Assembly (NCBI GenBank): GCA_963720705.1
Contig: CAVRGJ010000001.1
Location: 620,001 to 684,000 of the forward strand
Source of the DNA: DASWJZ01 sp963720705
GTDB taxonomy: Bacteria; Pseudomonadota; Alphaproteobacteria; Rhizobiales; Afifellaceae
Length of the DNA stretch: 64,000 bases
Direction of reading: 5' to 3'
A model generated the notes under the pieces. That model was given only the letters and a program-made list of their open reading frames with translations. It made no database searches and was not told the DNA's origin. Positions 26,303 through 34,892 of this stretch are shown here, in pieces; within the stretch, counting starts at the first letter, position 1; the number at the start of each line of letters is the position of its first letter. Made by a program: the position numbers and the translations under genes.

Positions 26303-26647
26303 ATGCCGGACTTGATCTACAAGATCTGCCCGCGCGCGCTCTGGCGCGAGGCGGAGCGTGCCGGCCGGTTCGACGGCGCACCCGTCGATCTTGCCGACGG
26401 CTTCATCCATTTCTCCACCGCCGGCCAGGTGCGAGAGACGGCGGCGCGGCACTTTTCCGGTGAAGACGGCCTCGTGCTCGTCACGGTCGACGCGAACGCG
26501 CTCGGGGATGCGCTGCGCTTCGAGCCATCGCGCGGCGGCGCGCTTTTCCCGCATCTTTACGGGAGCCTTCCGCTCTCCGTCGTGCGCGACGTCTCACCCC
26601 TCCCGCTTGCTGCTGGCGGCCACGTTTTTCCCGCGGACATTCCATGA
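26303..26647 (+). CDS. DUF952 domain protein
   Basis: A 114-residue protein of the DUF952 family (YHYH-like small fold related to glutathione S-transferase-associated proteins in plants and bacteria). Family residues are the opening LIYKICPRALWREAERAGRFDGAPVDLADGFIHFSTA, with the conserved DGFIHFS core, and the HLYGSLPLSVVRDV segment near the end. Biochemical role unknown. The ATG at 26303 is preferred; a GTG at 26297 is also in frame. Its stop overlaps the pyrD start (ATGA at 26644-26647), so it is co-translated with pyrD, an association seen in many alphaproteobacteria. Confidence 0.88.
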   Translation: MPDLIYKICPRALWREAERAGRFDGAPVDLADGFIHFSTAGQVRETAARHFSGEDGLVLVTVDANALGDALRFEPSRGGALFPHLYGSLPLSVVRDVSPLPLAAGGHVFPADIP

Positions 26648-27741
26648 CGATCGCCGACCGCGCCACGCAAGCGCTCAGACTGCTTGAGCCGGAGCGCGCA
26701 CACCGGCTCGCGATCAAAGCCGCGCACTGGCGCACGACCCGTCCTCCGGCGGTGACGGCCGATCCGCGGCTCGCCATCCACGCGCTCGGCCTCGACTTCC
26801 CGAACCCGGTCGGGCTCGCCGCCGGCCTCGACAAGGACGCCAAGATCGCCGACGCGACGCTTGGAATGGGCTTCGGCTTCGTGGAGATCGGGACGCTGAC
26901 GCCGCTCCCGCAGGAGGGCAATCCGCCACCCCGGCTCTTCCGCCTCGCCGCGGACCGCGCGATCATCAACCGGCTCGGCTTCAACAACGAGGGCCACGAG
27001 GCCGCACTCGAACGGCTCGACCAACTCGACCGGCGCACCGGCGGGAGCGGTATTGTCGGCGTCAATATCGGAGCGAATCGCGACAGCGAAGATCGGCTCT
27101 ACGACTATTATTCCGGCGTTCGGCTGTTCGCGCCGATCGCAAGCTATCTAACCGTCAACGTCTCCTCGCCGAACACGCCGGGCCTGCGCGATCTGCAAAG
27201 CGGCGAAGCGTTGACGGCATTGCTTGAGCGACTGGATTCGGCCCGCAGCGCCGCTGCGAAAGAATGCGGGCGGCGCACGCCGCTTCTTCTCAAGATCGCG
27301 CCCGACCTCGACGATGCCGGGCTCGCAGCGCTGATCGAGTCTGCGAAGAAACATGGCGTCGACGGCCTCATCATAGCCAACACGACGGTGCAGCGACCGG
27401 ATCTGAAGTCGAAACGTCACGCGCATGAGCTCGGCGGGCTCTCCGGGCGGCCGCTCTTCGAGCTTTCGACGGCGATGCTCGCACGAGCGCGACAGCTCGC
27501 CGGGCCGGACCTGGTGCTCGCCGGCGCCGGCGGCGTCGACGGCGCCGCGGCCGCCTGGTCGAAGATCGCGGCGGGTGCCGACCTCGTGCAGCTCTATACG
27601 GCGCTCGTCTACGAAGGGCCGTCGCTGCCTCGGCGAATCGCCGCCGATCTCGTGAAGCGGCTCGAGGAGCGCAACATCAAGAGCATCGCCGACGTTCGCG
27701 GCATCGAGACGGAGCGCTGGGCGGCGGCCTGGCCGCATTAG
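26644..27741 (+). CDS. pyrD: dihydroorotate dehydrogenase (quinone), class 2
   Basis: Oxidises dihydroorotate to orotate at the inner membrane with ubiquinone as acceptor, fourth step of pyrimidine synthesis. 365 residues. The N-terminal membrane-associating helices (LLEPERAHRLAIKAAHW) mark class 2. FMN-barrel features: NPVGLAAGLDKDAKIADATL, NRLGFNNEG, the catalytic serine in NVSSPNTPGLRDLQ, lysine in LLKIAPDLDD, NTTVQRP, and phosphate-binding VLAGAGGVDGAAAAWSKIAAGADLVQLYTALVYEGP. Start ATG 26644 overlaps the DUF952 stop. Convergent with the MATE gene 18 bp downstream. Confidence 0.97.
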   Translation: MTIADRATQALRLLEPERAHRLAIKAAHWRTTRPPAVTADPRLAIHALGLDFPNPVGLAAGLDKDAKIADATLGMGFGFVEIGTLTPLPQEGNPPPRLFRLAADRAIINRLGFNNEGHEAALERLDQLDRRTGGSGIVGVNIGANRDSEDRLYDYYSGVRLFAPIASYLTVNVSSPNTPGLRDLQSGEALTALLERLDSARSAAAKECGRRTPLLLKIAPDLDDAGLAALIESAKKHGVDGLIIANTTVQRPDLKSKRHAHELGGLSGRPLFELSTAMLARARQLAGPDLVLAGAGGVDGAAAAWSKIAAGADLVQLYTALVYEGPSLPRRIAADLVKRLEERNIKSIADVRGIETERWAAAWPH

Positions 27742-27759
27742 CGAAGGGCAGACGCGCAG

Positions 27760-29133
27760 TCAGCCAAGCCCGACCGGGAAAGTCCCGGGCAACAGCTTTC
27801 GCATGCGCAGATGAAACGTGACGCTGCGAGCGCCGAGAAAGATCAGAAGCGATACCCAGAGGCCGTGATTGCCGAAAGCGGGGGTGAGCACTGCCCACGC
27901 CGCGAGATAGATCGCGACTGAGAGGAGCATCATGTTGCGCATGTCGCGCGACCAGGTGGCACCGATGAAGATGCCGTCCATCTGGAATGCGATCGTTGCG
28001 ATGAGCGGCGTCAGCGCCGCCCACACGAGATAGGTGCGGGCGGTCGCGCGCACTAAGGGCGCCGTCGTCATCAGGTCGATCACGTACGGCCCGGAGAGCG
28101 CAAAGATCGCGGAAAGGAGAAGCGCCGTCAGGAGGCCCCAGAGCGTCGTCAGCCAGACGACCCGTTCGAATGCCGGGCGGAAGCGTGCGCCGACCGCGCG
28201 GCCGGCGAGCTGCTCGGCGGCGGTAGCGAAGCCGTCGAGGAAATAGCCGCCGACCAGAAAGAAGTTCATCAGGATGGCGTTCGCGGCGAGCACGACATCG
28301 CCGAAGGCGGCTCCCTGCCGCGTGAAGAAGGCGAAGGCAAAGAGCAGCGCCATGGAGCGCACCATGACGTCAGAATTGACCGCCATCATGCGCTTCAGCC
28401 TTGCGAACGCGAAGATTTCGGCGCGGGTGGGCCGCGGTGCCCCTTTAAGCTTCCACCAGGCGAGTGCAACCCCGGCGATCGCCGTCGCCACTTCGCCGAC
28501 GACGCTGCCCCAGGCCGCGCCGGCAACGCCCCAGCCGAGCCCGAGCACGAAGAAGACGGAGAGCGCGATGTTGACGCCGTTCAGAAGCGTCTGCAGCAGG
28601 AGCCCCGATCCCGATTCTCCGCGGCCGATCACCCAGCCGAGCACCGCGTAGTTCACGAGCCCGAAGGGAGCCGACCAGATGCGCACCGACACGTAAAGAA
28701 GCGCCGCCGCGGCGACGTCGCCATGGACGCCGAGCGCAGCGACGCCGACCTTGCCGATCGGCACTTGCAGGATCAGCATCGCAAAACCTGCGGCAAGCGC
28801 GAGCAGACCGGAGCGCAGCAGCACCGATTGCTCTTCCTCCGCGTCCTCAGCGCCGACGGCCTGCGCCGTCAGCCCAGTCGTGGCGGAGCGCAGGAAATTC
28901 ACCGTGGCGAAAAGGACGTCGAAGATCAGTGCGCCGATCGCGATGCCGCCGATCAGCGCCGCACGGCCGAGTTGGCCGACGACCGCCACGTCGACCACGC
29001 CGACAAGCGGCGTCGAGAGGTACGCGAGCGTCATCGGCACCGCGAGACGGAAGACCGCAACGTGCGTCACCGCAAAGGGGCGAACCGCCGGTGCGTTCCC
29101 AATCGGGTCTCCGGGCGGATCCTCTTGCTTCAC
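27760..29133 (-). CDS. MATE family efflux transporter (DinF-like)
   Basis: A 457-residue inner membrane antiporter with 12 predicted membrane helices in two homologous halves (first half starting FRLAVPMTLAYLSTPLVGVVD, second RMMAVNSDVMVRSMALLFAFA). Sequence is closest to the DinF branch, which exports cationic drugs or oxidised compounds with sodium or protons. Start is a GTG at 29133 whose last bases form GTGA with the TGA of the preceding DUF6460 gene, so the two are translationally coupled; no ATG lies at the beginning of the family homology. The open frame upstream is antisense to nothing useful and is only a read-through of the DUF6460 region. Confidence 0.88.
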   Translation of the reverse strand: MKQEDPPGDPIGNAPAVRPFAVTHVAVFRLAVPMTLAYLSTPLVGVVDVAVVGQLGRAALIGGIAIGALIFDVLFATVNFLRSATTGLTAQAVGAEDAEEEQSVLLRSGLLALAAGFAMLILQVPIGKVGVAALGVHGDVAAAALLYVSVRIWSAPFGLVNYAVLGWVIGRGESGSGLLLQTLLNGVNIALSVFFVLGLGWGVAGAAWGSVVGEVATAIAGVALAWWKLKGAPRPTRAEIFAFARLKRMMAVNSDVMVRSMALLFAFAFFTRQGAAFGDVVLAANAILMNFFLVGGYFLDGFATAAEQLAGRAVGARFRPAFERVVWLTTLWGLLTALLLSAIFALSGPYVIDLMTTAPLVRATARTYLVWAALTPLIATIAFQMDGIFIGATWSRDMRNMMLLSVAIYLAAWAVLTPAFGNHGLWVSLLIFLGARSVTFHLRMRKLLPGTFPVGLG

Positions 29134-29408
29134 TCGGGGCGGCGCCGGCCGCCGAGCTTGAAGAGGCGCGAGATCACGAAGAGCGGCACGACGATCAGCG
29201 CGCCGGCGATCAGATAGTCGAAGGAATCGGCGAAGAAGGCGAAGCCCATGTCGTAGATGTGGAGGACCGCACGCCTGATCCACCAGTAGATGTCGTAGGG
29301 GCGAAGGCCGAGCGCGGAAAGCACCAGCCCCACCACGAAGGAGAGGATGACGAGGCGGACCACGACCCGAAGCGGCGTGTCGCCGAGAAAGCGCGTCAGT
29401 CCCTGCAT
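29130..29408 (-). CDS. DUF6460-type small membrane protein
   Basis: A 92-residue protein with two hydrophobic segments: VVVRLVILSFVVGLVLSALG (about 14-33) and YLIAGALIVVPLFVISRLFKLG (about 65-86). The overall form MQGLTRFLGDTPLRVVVRL plus YDIYWWIRRAVLHIYDMGFAFFADSF matches a family of short rhizobial inner membrane proteins annotated DUF6460. Start chosen at 29408; the open frame runs on upstream through repeat A2, which is not coding. Its stop overlaps the GTG of the MATE exporter, implying joint expression. Function unknown. Confidence 0.8.
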   Translation of the reverse strand: MQGLTRFLGDTPLRVVVRLVILSFVVGLVLSALGLRPYDIYWWIRRAVLHIYDMGFAFFADSFDYLIAGALIVVPLFVISRLFKLGGRRRPE

Positions 29409-29498
29409 GATTCGTCCCGTTCGCCCTGCGGGCGATTTAGTCCGGCGCTGCGGCGCGAACAAGGCGCGAAGCTGACTGCGATACGCGGCCAGCGTGCA

Positions 29499-29637
29499 GC
29501 CTCCCCCTTGAAGGTAGTTCGAGGCACGGAGCTGAGCGAGCGACTTCGGGAGGGGGCGAACGAGGGGGGCTTGACCCCCTCCCGGAGTTTCCTGCCTTCG
29601 GCTCGGAAACTCCGACCTCCCCTCAAGGGGGAGGTTA
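29499..29637. repeat. palindromic element, family A, copy A2 (left arm degenerate)
   Basis: A 139-bp copy just after the DNA ligase stop codon. The right arm is canonical (GGAAACTCCGACCTCCCCTC then AAGGGGGAGGTTA), the inner halves GACTTCGGGAGGGGG and ACCCCCTCCCGGAGTTTCC are present, while the left arm reads CCTCCCCCTTGAAGGTAGTT with several changes. Together with A3 at 31353-31489 it brackets the ligase gene. Confidence 0.88.
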
Positions 29638-29653
29638 AGAGCCGCTCCGGACT

Positions 29654-31298
29654 TCACTCCGGCAGAAGCTTTTCCAGCGTCTCAAGGCGGTCGGCCTCGG
29701 CCGGCGGCTTGTCCCAGCGGAGGCGATTGATGCGGGGGAAGCGCATGGCGATGCCGGAGCGATGGCGGGTCGAGCGGTTCAGACCCTTCGAACGCGACCT
29801 CGAGCACAAGGCCGTGGTTCGGCTCGGCGCGGATGGCACGGACCGGGCCGAAGCGATCGGTGGTGTTGTTCCTGACGTAGCGGTCGAGCTCGCGCAGCTC
29901 CTCGTCGGTGAAGCCGAAATACGCCTTGCCGACGGGGACCAGCTCCGGTGCGCCCTCCGCGCCTGCCCAGACGCCGAACGTGTAGTCCGAATAGAAGGAC
30001 GAGCGCTTGCCGTGGCCGCGCTGCGCGTACATCAGCACCGCGTCGATCACGTGCGGATCGCGCTTCCACTTGAACCACGGGCCCTTCGGCCGGCCGGGCA
30101 CGTAGGCGGAATCCCAGCGCTTCAGCATCAGCCCTTCGGCGACCTCGTGCACATTCAGTGATCTTGGGCCGTCGGTCGGCGGATTCTGCCGCAGCCGTGC
30201 AAGCTCGTCCCATGTGGTGAAGGCAACAAGCGGCGAGACATCGATCCTGGGCGACGCGATTCTTTCCACGAAGGCTTCGAGGCGCTTGCGCCGCTCGACG
30301 AAAGGAAGCGCGCGCGGATCATCGTCGCCATCGGCGAGAAGATCGTAGGCGCGGATGAAGGCGGGATGTGAGTGGACCAGCTTCGTCGATACCGTCTTGC
30401 GATTGAGCCGCTGCTGCAGATCGCCGAACGGCGCGATCGATATCGAGCCCTGATCTTCGCGGGCAACGAGCAGCTCGCCGTCGATCGCGCCTTCGAAGAT
30501 CAGCTCTTCAAGGATGTCGGGGAAGGCACCGGAAATGTCGTCGCCGGTGCGCGAATAGAGCTTGCGGACACCCTTCTCCGAAACCGCCTGGACGCGGATG
30601 CCGTCCCATTTCCACTCCGCCGCATAGTCCTTCGGGTCGAGTTTTTGGAACTCGCTCTCATCGAGCGCCTGCGCCAGCATCACCGGACGGAAGGGCGCGA
30701 GCGCGGCGGAAACGGGACGCTCGCCCCTCCCTTCCAGCCAGGCGAAGAAGGCGACATAAGGCGGCTTAAGCCCGTGCCAGAGCTCCTCGATCTCCGTCAC
30801 GTCCTTGCCGCCGAGCTTGGCGAGCGCCTGCTTGGCGAGCCGCGCGGTGACGCCGACGCGCAGCCCACCGGTGACGAGCTTCAGAAGCGCGTGGCGGCCG
30901 GAGGCGTCGAGCCGGTCGAGCCAGCGCTCGACCAAACGCGGACCCTCCAGCCGCGAGGCGGCCTGCAGCTGCTCGACGACTTCGGCGAGGCGCGGCGGCA
31001 TCTCCGTTTCGGCGCCCGCATCGCTCTTCGCTGGCCAGACCAGGGAAATCGTCTCGGCGAGATCGCCGACATAGTCGTAGGAATAGCCGAAAAGCACCTC
31101 GTCCATGCGCTCAACGACAAGCGCGCGCAGCATCGCCGGCTTGACCGAGGCGATCGAGAGATCGCCGGTCAGCGCCGCGAGCGCATAACCGCGGTCGGGA
31201 TCGGGAGCGGCACTGAAGTAATCTGCAAGCAGGCGGAGCTTGCCGTTCCTGGACGGCGTCAGAACGAGGCGGTCGAGAAGCGCGGCGAAGGCCTGCAT
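29654..31298 (-). pseudogene. ATP-dependent DNA ligase (LigB, cisplatin-damage-response type), frameshifted near its C-terminus
   Basis: About 547 residues in the corrected frame. It belongs to the bacterial LigB group that occurs with an Lhr-Core helicase, a metallo-beta-lactamase exonuclease and a PdeM phosphodiesterase. The N-terminal DNA-binding domain (residues 1-200) is followed by the adenylation site lysine at about 229 in EWKWDGIRVQA, motif III FPDILEELIFEGAIDGELL, motif IV/V segments GLMLKRWDSAYVPGRPKGPWFKWK, and the OB-fold domain. Near 29787 GGGTCTGAA should read GGTCTGAA: one extra G in a G-run replaces the last 44 residues. In the corrected frame the family C-terminus GIAMRFPRINRLRWDKPPAE follows to a stop at 29654. 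Activity depends on whether the insertion is real. Family A repeats lie on both sides. Confidence 0.9.
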
Positions 31299-31352
31299 GA
31301 AGGGAATATAGGGCAGAGCGGGCGAACCGCCGCCTTTTCGAGACTAGCCGCC

Positions 31353-31489
31353 TAACCTCCCCCTTGAGGGGAGGTCGCAAGCGGCAGGCGAAGCGCAGAC
31401 GATTTCGGGAGGGGGTGAGGCTCAAAGGGCCACCCCCCTCCCGAAGTTCGCGAAGTGCGAACTTCGACCTCCCCTCAAGGGGGAGGTTA
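31353..31489. repeat. palindromic element, family A, full copy A3
   Basis: A 137-bp canonical copy: left end TAACCTCCCCCTTGAGGGGA, centre ATTTCGGGAGGGGG...CCCCCTCCCGAAGTTCGCG, right end CCTCAAGGGGGAGGTTA. It separates the ligase start from the PilZ gene, placing one copy on each side of the ligase. Confidence 0.92.
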
Positions 31490-31524
31490 AGCCGCTGCGG
31501 TGATTTCGGTGAGGACTGGAGCGC

Positions 31525-31872
31525 CTACCAGGCGCCGGGGTCGACCTGCTTCCTGAGCCGGCGGTTCTCCACCTCGAGGTGGCGGATGCGCTGCATGTAG
31601 TCGATCGGCACGCCGGCTTCCGTCTCGGAGAGCTTTACGCCGGCGCGGTCGTGCTTCCGCCAGACGAGCTTCGCCGAATAGGTCTCTTCGCGGTACGGGA
31701 TGTGGAGCGTGAACTCCGACGGCGTCAGCGAGGTATGGGGAAAGACGACGAGCGCACCGTGAGGCCCGATATTCCTGACGATGCAATCCATCACGGAATT
31801 ACGGCGGCCGAAGATCACCTTGCCGCCGAGCAGGCTCTTCTGCCGGGGCTCCTTACGCCGTTCCTCGACCAT
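31525..31872 (-). CDS. PilZ domain protein with degenerate c-di-GMP motif
   Basis: A 115-residue single PilZ domain. Start chosen at MVEERRKEPRQKSLLGGKV (31872) with AGGGAG 6 nt upstream. The first cyclic-di-GMP contact R-x3-R is present (RKEPR), but the second, normally D/N-x-S-x2-G, reads NIGPHG, with Ser replaced by Gly, so ligand binding may be weak or lost. The C-terminal tail MQRIRHLEVENRRLRKQVDP is a short coiled coil, suggesting dimerisation. It lies between the two genes of the ligase/exonuclease pair and is paralogous to the PilZ gene at 40.3 kb, which sits next to the helicase pair. Upstream is a perfect GTTAAC palindrome. Confidence 0.88.
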   Translation of the reverse strand: MVEERRKEPRQKSLLGGKVIFGRRNSVMDCIVRNIGPHGALVVFPHTSLTPSEFTLHIPYREETYSAKLVWRKHDRAGVKLSETEAGVPIDYMQRIRHLEVENRRLRKQVDPGAW

Positions 31873-31890
31873 CGCCCGCTCCCTCGCGCC

Positions 31891-31906
31891 GTTAACCCGG
31901 GTTAAC
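31891..31906. promoter_or_regulatory. perfect GTTAAC palindrome upstream of PilZ gene
   Basis: GTTAACCCGGGTTAAC is a perfect 16-bp palindrome 19 bp upstream of the PilZ start, probably overlapping its promoter. Further TTAA boxes (CATTAAGAATG, GGTTAACGG) follow to 31970. The spacing of six between TTAA boxes equals that in the tadG-hemA gap and differs from the CtrA spacing of seven. The binding protein is unknown. Confidence 0.5.
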
Positions 31907-32007
31907 AAAAGGTTTATCGCGCGCAGGAGTGGTAACAATCCATTAAGAATGTTCGCCAAGGTTAACGGCCGGCTGCGGCGGGGGAGGTTACAGGTCGCGG
32001 CGATGTC

Positions 32008-32090
32008 GAGCCTCGAAGGGGCGGAATGGAGCCTTCTGGACGATCCTTCGAGGCTCGGCGCTCTAGCGCCTCGCACCTCAGGATGAGGGC
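32008..32090. repeat. intergenic repeat, family C, copy C1
   Basis: Inverted arms CGAGCCTCGAAGGGGCGGAA and GATCCTTCGAGGCTCGG, followed by the characteristic tail CGCACCTCAGGATGAGGGC. The same tail and arms recur at 35707-35826 and 37726-37811. Non-coding spacer between PilZ and the exonuclease. Confidence 0.8.
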
Positions 32091-32146
32091 TGTGGAAGCG
32101 GGAAGGCTCGGCTGCGGCAGCGCCGCGCGTGTCCTATATTTATCCG

Positions 32147-33158
32147 ATGCGCCTCACCGAGCTTGTCTGCGCCACGCCGGCCGGGATTTATTGCCCGCCC
32201 GGCGACTTTCATATCGACCCGACGCGCGCCGTTGACCGCGCGCTGATCACCCACGGCCACTCCGACCATGCGCGGCGCGGACATGGGAAGGTGCTGGCGA
32301 CGGCGGAGACGCTCAAGATCATGGCGGAGCGCTACGGCGGCGATTTCGCCGGAAGCGCCGAAGCGGCGACGCTGGGCGAGACGCGAAGCATCAACGGCGT
32401 TTCGGTCACCTTCCACCCGGCCGGGCACGTGCTCGGCTCGGCGCAGATCGCGGTGGAGAAGGACGGGATGCGCATCGTCGCGTCGGGCGACTACAAGCGG
32501 CGGCTCGATCCGACCTGCGCGCCGTTTACGCCGGTCAAATGCGATGTCTTCATCACCGAGGCGACGTTCGCGCTTCCGGTCTTCCGCCACCCCGACGACC
32601 GCGCGGAGATCAGGAAGCTGCTCGCCTCCGTCGCGCAGTTTCCGGAGCGCACGCATCTCGTCGGCGCCTATGCGCTCGGCAAGGCGCAGCGCGTCATCGC
32701 GCTGATCCGCGAGGCCGGATACGACGCGCCGATCTATATCCACGGCGCGATGCAGAAGCTCTGCGAGCTTTAGTCAGCGCGAGGGGATCGACCTCGGGGT
32801 CCTGGAGCCCGCGACGCTGGAGAAGGGCCGCAAGAAGGATTTTGCCGGCGCGATCGTGGTCGGCCCGCCGTCGGCGTTCCAGGACCGCTGGGCGCGGCGC
32901 TTCGCCGATCCGGTCTCGTGCTTCGCCTCGGGCTGGATGCGCATCCGCCAGCGCGCCAAGCAGGGCGGCGTCGAGCTGCCGCTCGTCATCTCCGACCACG
33001 CCGACTGGGACGAGCTCTGCGACACGATCCGCGAAGTCTCGCCGCAGGAGGTGTGGGTGACGCACGGGCGCGAAGAGGCGCTGGTCCGATGGTGCGAGCT
33101 TCAGGGGATGCCGGCGAAGCCGCTGCATCTGATGGGGTACGAGGATGAGGATGTGTGA
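32147..33158 (+). pseudogene. ligase-associated DNA exonuclease (metallo-beta-lactamase fold), frameshifted
   Basis: About 337 residues when corrected. Metallo-beta-lactamase/beta-CASP-type nuclease of the group that accompanies LigB, Lhr-Core and PdeM. The metal motif H-x-H-x-D-H is THGHSDHARRG at residues about 36-41, with GHVLGSAQI and SGDYKRRLDP following; the second half has LVISDHADWDELCDTIREV and WVTHGREEALVRWCELQG. Start ATG 32147 (MRLTELVCATPAG) is preferred; GTG 32129 is possible. Near 32774 CTTTAGTCAGCG should read CTTTATCAGCG: one extra G creates a premature stop after AMQKLCEL, and the other frame resumes at QREGIDLGVLEP. Same insertion type as in its partner ligase. Known members degrade DNA ends in repair; status here depends on the insertion. 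Confidence 0.88.
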
Positions 33159-33199
33159 GGTCGTTCGCTCCCCTTCGGAATGGCACTGGTCGGCAACTC

Positions 33200-33923
33200 C
33201 TAGTCGGTCGACGTTTTTGCTGCGGAGGCCCTGTCCGCAGATGCCCAACGGTAGGGGTAGAAGTGGGAACTATCCACGTTGATCATGAGTGGCGCATGGA
33301 GGTCGCCCAGATACGCCTCCGTGAACACCACGATGCGCCACTCATCTTGCTCGATGAAAGGAAGCGCCGGCTGCTTGCGGAGAACGTCCGTGCTCGTCGG
33401 ATGAAGATAGACCTGTGGCACGCCGCCGAGTCCGATAGGAGCCGAGCCCACCGGTCGATGCGTCAGCATGAGTGATGTGTGTTGGTATGCAACTTGCCCG
33501 TACCGATACCCGATGCATTTGATCACTCGCGAGGTTTGGTACACGATTTCTGCGGCAAGTCGGGAGATGCTCTTCACGCCGAATGTGTGCCCCCCAAAGT
33601 CCTCCAGTTGTTTCGGCGAGATGCTCGCACCGTGAAGCGACAGGATGTAGTGGGGAATGATTAGTTGGCCGATCTCGCCCAAACCGTGAAGAAGCACCTC
33701 AGTGCCGTGTTCGGCTTTCACGCGCAGAGGAACGTTCAGCCTGCTGTAGTTCCCGCCTTCCGAGCGATCGTTCCGAGCGAGGTCCTCAAGCTCCCGATAG
33801 TGACTGGTCGGACCTTAGCCAGAGCGAGCCGGTAGCTAGGGTGGCGTCGAAAACAACCTCGTTCACCGTTCTGAAGAGGATCGGTTCATCAAGATCGGGC
33901 GCGGCCAGCTGAGGATAGGTCAT
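33200..33923 (-). pseudogene. DUF2971-like protein, frameshifted, atypical composition
   Basis: A roughly 240-residue protein in corrected frame, starting at MTYPQLAAPDLDEPILFRTV (33923) and ending after FYPYRWASADRASAAKTSTD (33200). Near 33808 the frame GSLWLRSDQ breaks; removing one C from GACCAGTCAC restores SHYRELEDLARNDRSEGGNY and joins the two parts. The general order, with an N-terminal LFRTVN, a middle IKCIGYRYG and a late segment EQDEWRIVVFTEA, resembles DUF2971 proteins, which occur in defence and accessory islands; assignment is tentative. Base composition is visibly lower in GC and codon use less biased than neighbouring genes, suggesting recent acquisition. Confidence 0.5.
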
Positions 33924-34002
33924 TTGGATGCTCGCCAATAGTCGTGGAAGCTGAGGAATACACCTATACAATTGATCCCCTTGTGCTCAGAACTCAAACC
34001 TC

Positions 34003-34101
34003 CTGGGGAGGATGTTGTTGATGCCGGATGCCGTGCGCCGCGTATCTTCCGCCGCGTATTTGTCCGCGAAGAGCTTTGCGAAGGAGGCTAGGCCGGCGCG
34101 C
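34003..34101 (-). pseudogene. fragment of a short-chain dehydrogenase gene
   Basis: About 100 bases closely resemble the internal part of the SDR gene at 34893-35610 (its bases 35069-35150): both contain CATGCCGG/CATGCGGATGCC-like sequence then CCGCCGCGTAT, CGCGAAGAGCTT and CCGGCGCG in the same order, coding for FADRYAAEGIRMNNVLPG in the complete gene. The fragment has a 12-base insertion that partly repeats CCGCGTAT and no start or stop of its own. It is a truncated paralogue or duplication scar. Confidence 0.7.
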
Positions 34102-34172
34102 TTGACCGAACGCCGTAGCTAGGAGTCCCTTCAAGCGTAAGGTCGCTCGCGAACCCCGGGTGAATTGAAGAT

Positions 34173-34646
34173 ATGACATCGGAAAAATCCAGACTGCGCC
34201 GAATGGATAATCTCGGCATCGTCGTGGAATCCCTCGACGAGGCCGTCGCCTTCTTCAGCGAGCTTGGCCTCTCGCTCGAAGGGCGCGCCATGATCGAGGG
34301 AGAGTGGGCAGGGCGCGTCACCGGGCTCGGCGATCAGCGTGTCGAGATCGCCATGATGGTGACGCCCGACGGCCACAGCCGTCTCGAGCTATCGCGATTC
34401 CTCGCGCCGAAGGTCGTCGCCGATCACCGGAACGCCCCGGTGAACGCCCTCGGCTATCTGCGCGTCATGTTCGCCGTCGAAGACATCGACGACACGCTGA
34501 AGAGGCTTCAGGCGCGCGGCGCCGAGCTCGTCGGCGAAGTTGTGCAATACATGGACGCATACCGGCTCTGCTACATCCGCGGCCCCGAAGGAATTTTGAT
34601 CGGACTCGCCCAGGAACTCGGCAAGCTGACGGTCCAGGACTCCTGA
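34173..34646 (+). CDS. VOC family protein (glyoxalase/bleomycin resistance fold)
   Basis: A 157-residue vicinal oxygen chelate protein. Two beta-alpha-beta-beta-beta modules are visible: DNLGIVVESLDEAVAFFSEL to VEIAMMVTPDGHSRLELSRF and LGYLRVMFAVEDIDDTLKRLQ to YRLCYIRGPEGILIGLAQEL. The histidine and glutamate positions for metal (H in GHSRLEL, E in GPEG) are present. Such proteins are lactoylglutathione lyase-like, dioxygenases or resistance proteins; the exact reaction is not readable. It is monocistronic, behind the SDR fragment. Confidence 0.85.
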   Translation: MTSEKSRLRRMDNLGIVVESLDEAVAFFSELGLSLEGRAMIEGEWAGRVTGLGDQRVEIAMMVTPDGHSRLELSRFLAPKVVADHRNAPVNALGYLRVMFAVEDIDDTLKRLQARGAELVGEVVQYMDAYRLCYIRGPEGILIGLAQELGKLTVQDS

Positions 34647-34778
34647 TAGTCGTCCTGATCGGCGCGCTCAGACCCCGCGCAACCTCCGTCAACTCGCCGC
34701 GACCGCTCCGCCTCCCCCAACGAACGGTAAGAAGAGCCGTAAAGCTGAGCAGAACGCCCCTGCGTACGTACAAGAACT

Positions 34779-34872
34779 GTCGTCATTGCCGGGCTTGACC
34801 CGGCAATCAATTCCGTCGCCGTGCCGGAGAACTCACGGAATGGATGCCCGGATCAAGTCCGGGCATGACGAC
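34779..34872. repeat. palindromic element, family B, copy B2
   Basis: Arms GTCGTCATTGCCGGGCTTGA with CCCGGCAATC, and GGATGCCCGGATCAAGTCCG with GGCATGACGAC. About 94 bp, between the VOC and SDR genes. Confidence 0.85.
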
Positions 34873-34892
34873 AATCCTGAAAGCCAGCCGAA

